Assembly (NCBI GenBank): GCA_947478725.1
Contig: CANJWZ010000012.1
Span: 1-64,000, forward strand
Length of the DNA: 64,000 nt
Origin: Comamonadaceae bacterium
GTDB lineage: Bacteria > Pseudomonadota > Gammaproteobacteria > Burkholderiales > Burkholderiaceae_C
Direction: 5' to 3'
The notes beneath the pieces are model-generated. The model had not been told where the DNA came from, ran no database searches, and saw only the letters and a program-made list of their open reading frames with translations. Of the stretch, positions 62,876 to 64,000 are shown piece by piece. Position 1 is the first letter of the stretch, and each line of letters begins with the position of its first letter. A program made the position numbers and the translations under genes.

Positions 62876-64000
62876 GTGCGATTGAACTCGCACTGATGAT
62901 TTTCGGCATCATGCTCGCGCTGATGGCGGTACGCGTGCCGATTGCCATCACGATGTTTATTGCAGGCGGCATTGGCTATGTGCTGCAAACCGGCTGGAGC
63001 CCACTGGCCAACTTTTTGAACAGCCAGGCCTTTGCGCGTTTTGCCAGTTATGACCTGTCGGTGATTCCACTGTTTATCCTGATGGGGCATTTTGCGACGC
63101 AGGGCGGCATCAGCAAGGCCTTGTTCCAGTTTGCTGCGGGCGTGATGGGCCGCTTCAAGGGCGGCCTGGCGATGGGAGCGGTACTGGCTTGCGCGGCTTT
63201 TGGAGCGATTTGCGGCTCGTCAGTCGCCACGGCAGCGACCATCACCAACGTGGCTTACGACGAAATGCGCAAGCATGGCTATTCAGGCCGCTTGACCACC
63301 GGCACCCTTGCCGCAGGCGGCACGCTGGGCATTTTGATTCCGCCATCTGTGCCGCTGGTCATTTATGCGATTTTGACCGAGCAAAACATTGCCAAGCTGT
63401 TTGCCGCCGCCATGGTGCCCGGCATCATGGCGATGCTGGGCTATATGGCGGCGATCAGTATTTACGTGCGCTTGGTACCCGGCCAGGCACCTGACAACGC
63501 GCAAGCAATCAAGACCAACATGCTCGATGCCATCAAGGGCATTGGGCCGATTGCCGTTATTTTCATCATCGTTTTTGGTGGCATTTATGGCGGCTTTTTT
63601 ACCCCAACGGAAGGCGCGGCGGTGGGTGCATTTGCGACTTTTATTGCCGCGCTGGCCAAGCGTGAAATGACCTGGGACAAGTTCAAGAACTGCTTTTACG
63701 CCACCGCCGAAAGCTCGGCCATGATCTTTTTGATCTTTCTTGGCGCTGATTTGATGAACGCATCGCTGGCGCTGACGCAAGTGCCAGCGCAGCTGGCACA
63801 AGTGGTGGGCTCATGGGGTTTGTCGCCCGTGATGGTGGTGGCAGCCATCATGCTGTTTTATGTGGTGCTGGGTGCGGTGATGGACGAGCTGAGCATGATT
63901 TTGCTGACCATTCCGATCTTTTTCCCCATGATCATGGGGCTGGACTTTGGCATGAGCAAAGAGCACACCGCCATCTGGTTTGGCATCATGGTGCTGATGA
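62872..64000 (+). CDS. TRAP transporter large permease (DctM family), truncated by window end
   Basis: The first 376 residues are visible, running off the right edge. ATG 62872 overlaps the dctQ stop. The sequence is hydrophobic throughout with repeated conserved segments: SVIPLFILMGHFATQGGISKALF, FGAICGSSVATAATITNVAYDEM and GTLGILIPPSVPLVIYAI, all typical of the DctM 12-helix transporter. Together with DctQ it imports a carboxylate driven by a sodium or proton gradient. The binding subunit probably lies just beyond the window. Confidence 0.95.
   Translation, partial: MSAIELALMIFGIMLALMAVRVPIAITMFIAGGIGYVLQTGWSPLANFLNSQAFARFASYDLSVIPLFILMGHFATQGGISKALFQFAAGVMGRFKGGLAMGAVLACAAFGAICGSSVATAATITNVAYDEMRKHGYSGRLTTGTLAAGGTLGILIPPSVPLVIYAILTEQNIAKLFAAAMVPGIMAMLGYMAAISIYVRLVPGQAPDNAQAIKTNMLDAIKGIGPIAVIFIIVFGGIYGGFFTPTEGAAVGAFATFIAALAKREMTWDKFKNCFYATAESSAMIFLIFLGADLMNASLALTQVPAQLAQVVGSWGLSPVMVVAAIMLFYVVLGAVMDELSMILLTIPIFFPMIMGLDFGMSKEHTAIWFGIMVLM

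Overview
The window reads as chromosome from a betaproteobacterium of the order Burkholderiales, most likely family Comamonadaceae (Polaromonas/Rhodoferax-like). This rests on the collinear block ndk-rlmN-pilW-rodZ-ispG-hisS-yfgM-bamB-der-hfq-hflX-hflK-hflC-hisZ-purA, the Bug-type binding proteins, a sox cluster in the order CDYZAXB, and a short structured dispersed repeat of the kind I associate with this family. No rRNA, tRNA, CRISPR array, insertion sequence or prophage was seen.

Layout. 1-5.1 kb: an H-NS-like gene, a dehydrogenase/Bug/DsbA-like trio and a two-gene chromate transporter. 5.1-12.7 kb: an unusual 721-residue membrane protein (predicted L7/L12-like fold, zinc ribbon, TPR), rlmB, an ABC ATPase and esterase with overlapping divergent start codons, selU, metC and a phosphoribosyltransferase. 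12.8-28.9 kb: the conserved housekeeping block, nearly all on the minus strand. 29-38 kb: rluB, scpB and rluD, then bamD, an Fe-S helicase, a PP2C phosphatase and zapE. 38-43.8 kb: the 2-oxoglutarate dehydrogenase operon (sucA-sucB-lpd) with a candidate sucA RNA motif in its leader. 43.9-51 kb: a thiosulfate-oxidation operon (regulator, soxCDYZAXB). 51-54 kb: propionyl-CoA synthetase and an isochorismatase-like hydrolase. 54-64 kb: an accessory catabolic region with an AbfD/HpaB-like flavoprotein under a TetR regulator, two internally deleted gene remnants (DUF1348 and a Rieske oxygenase), ferredoxin, ABM protein, MarR, Bug, FAD oxidoreductase, fumarylpyruvate hydrolase-like enzyme and a TRAP transporter running off the right edge.

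How the genes work together. The sox operon encodes SoxXA, SoxYZ, SoxB and SoxCD, enough for complete thiosulfate oxidation to sulfate. The odh operon serves the TCA cycle. BamB, BamD, YfgM, RodZ and PilW are envelope-assembly functions. The right end looks like uptake and degradation of an organic acid or aromatic compound, with evidence of recent gene loss.

The most unusual signal is a family of about eleven copies of a 55-75 bp element with a 5' GCTATT hairpin and a central stem whose arms change in a compensatory way between copies. Single copies encode part of the BamB signal peptide, the interdomain linker of SoxD and the stop codon of selU, supply a ribosome binding site, and contribute one arm of the lpd terminator.
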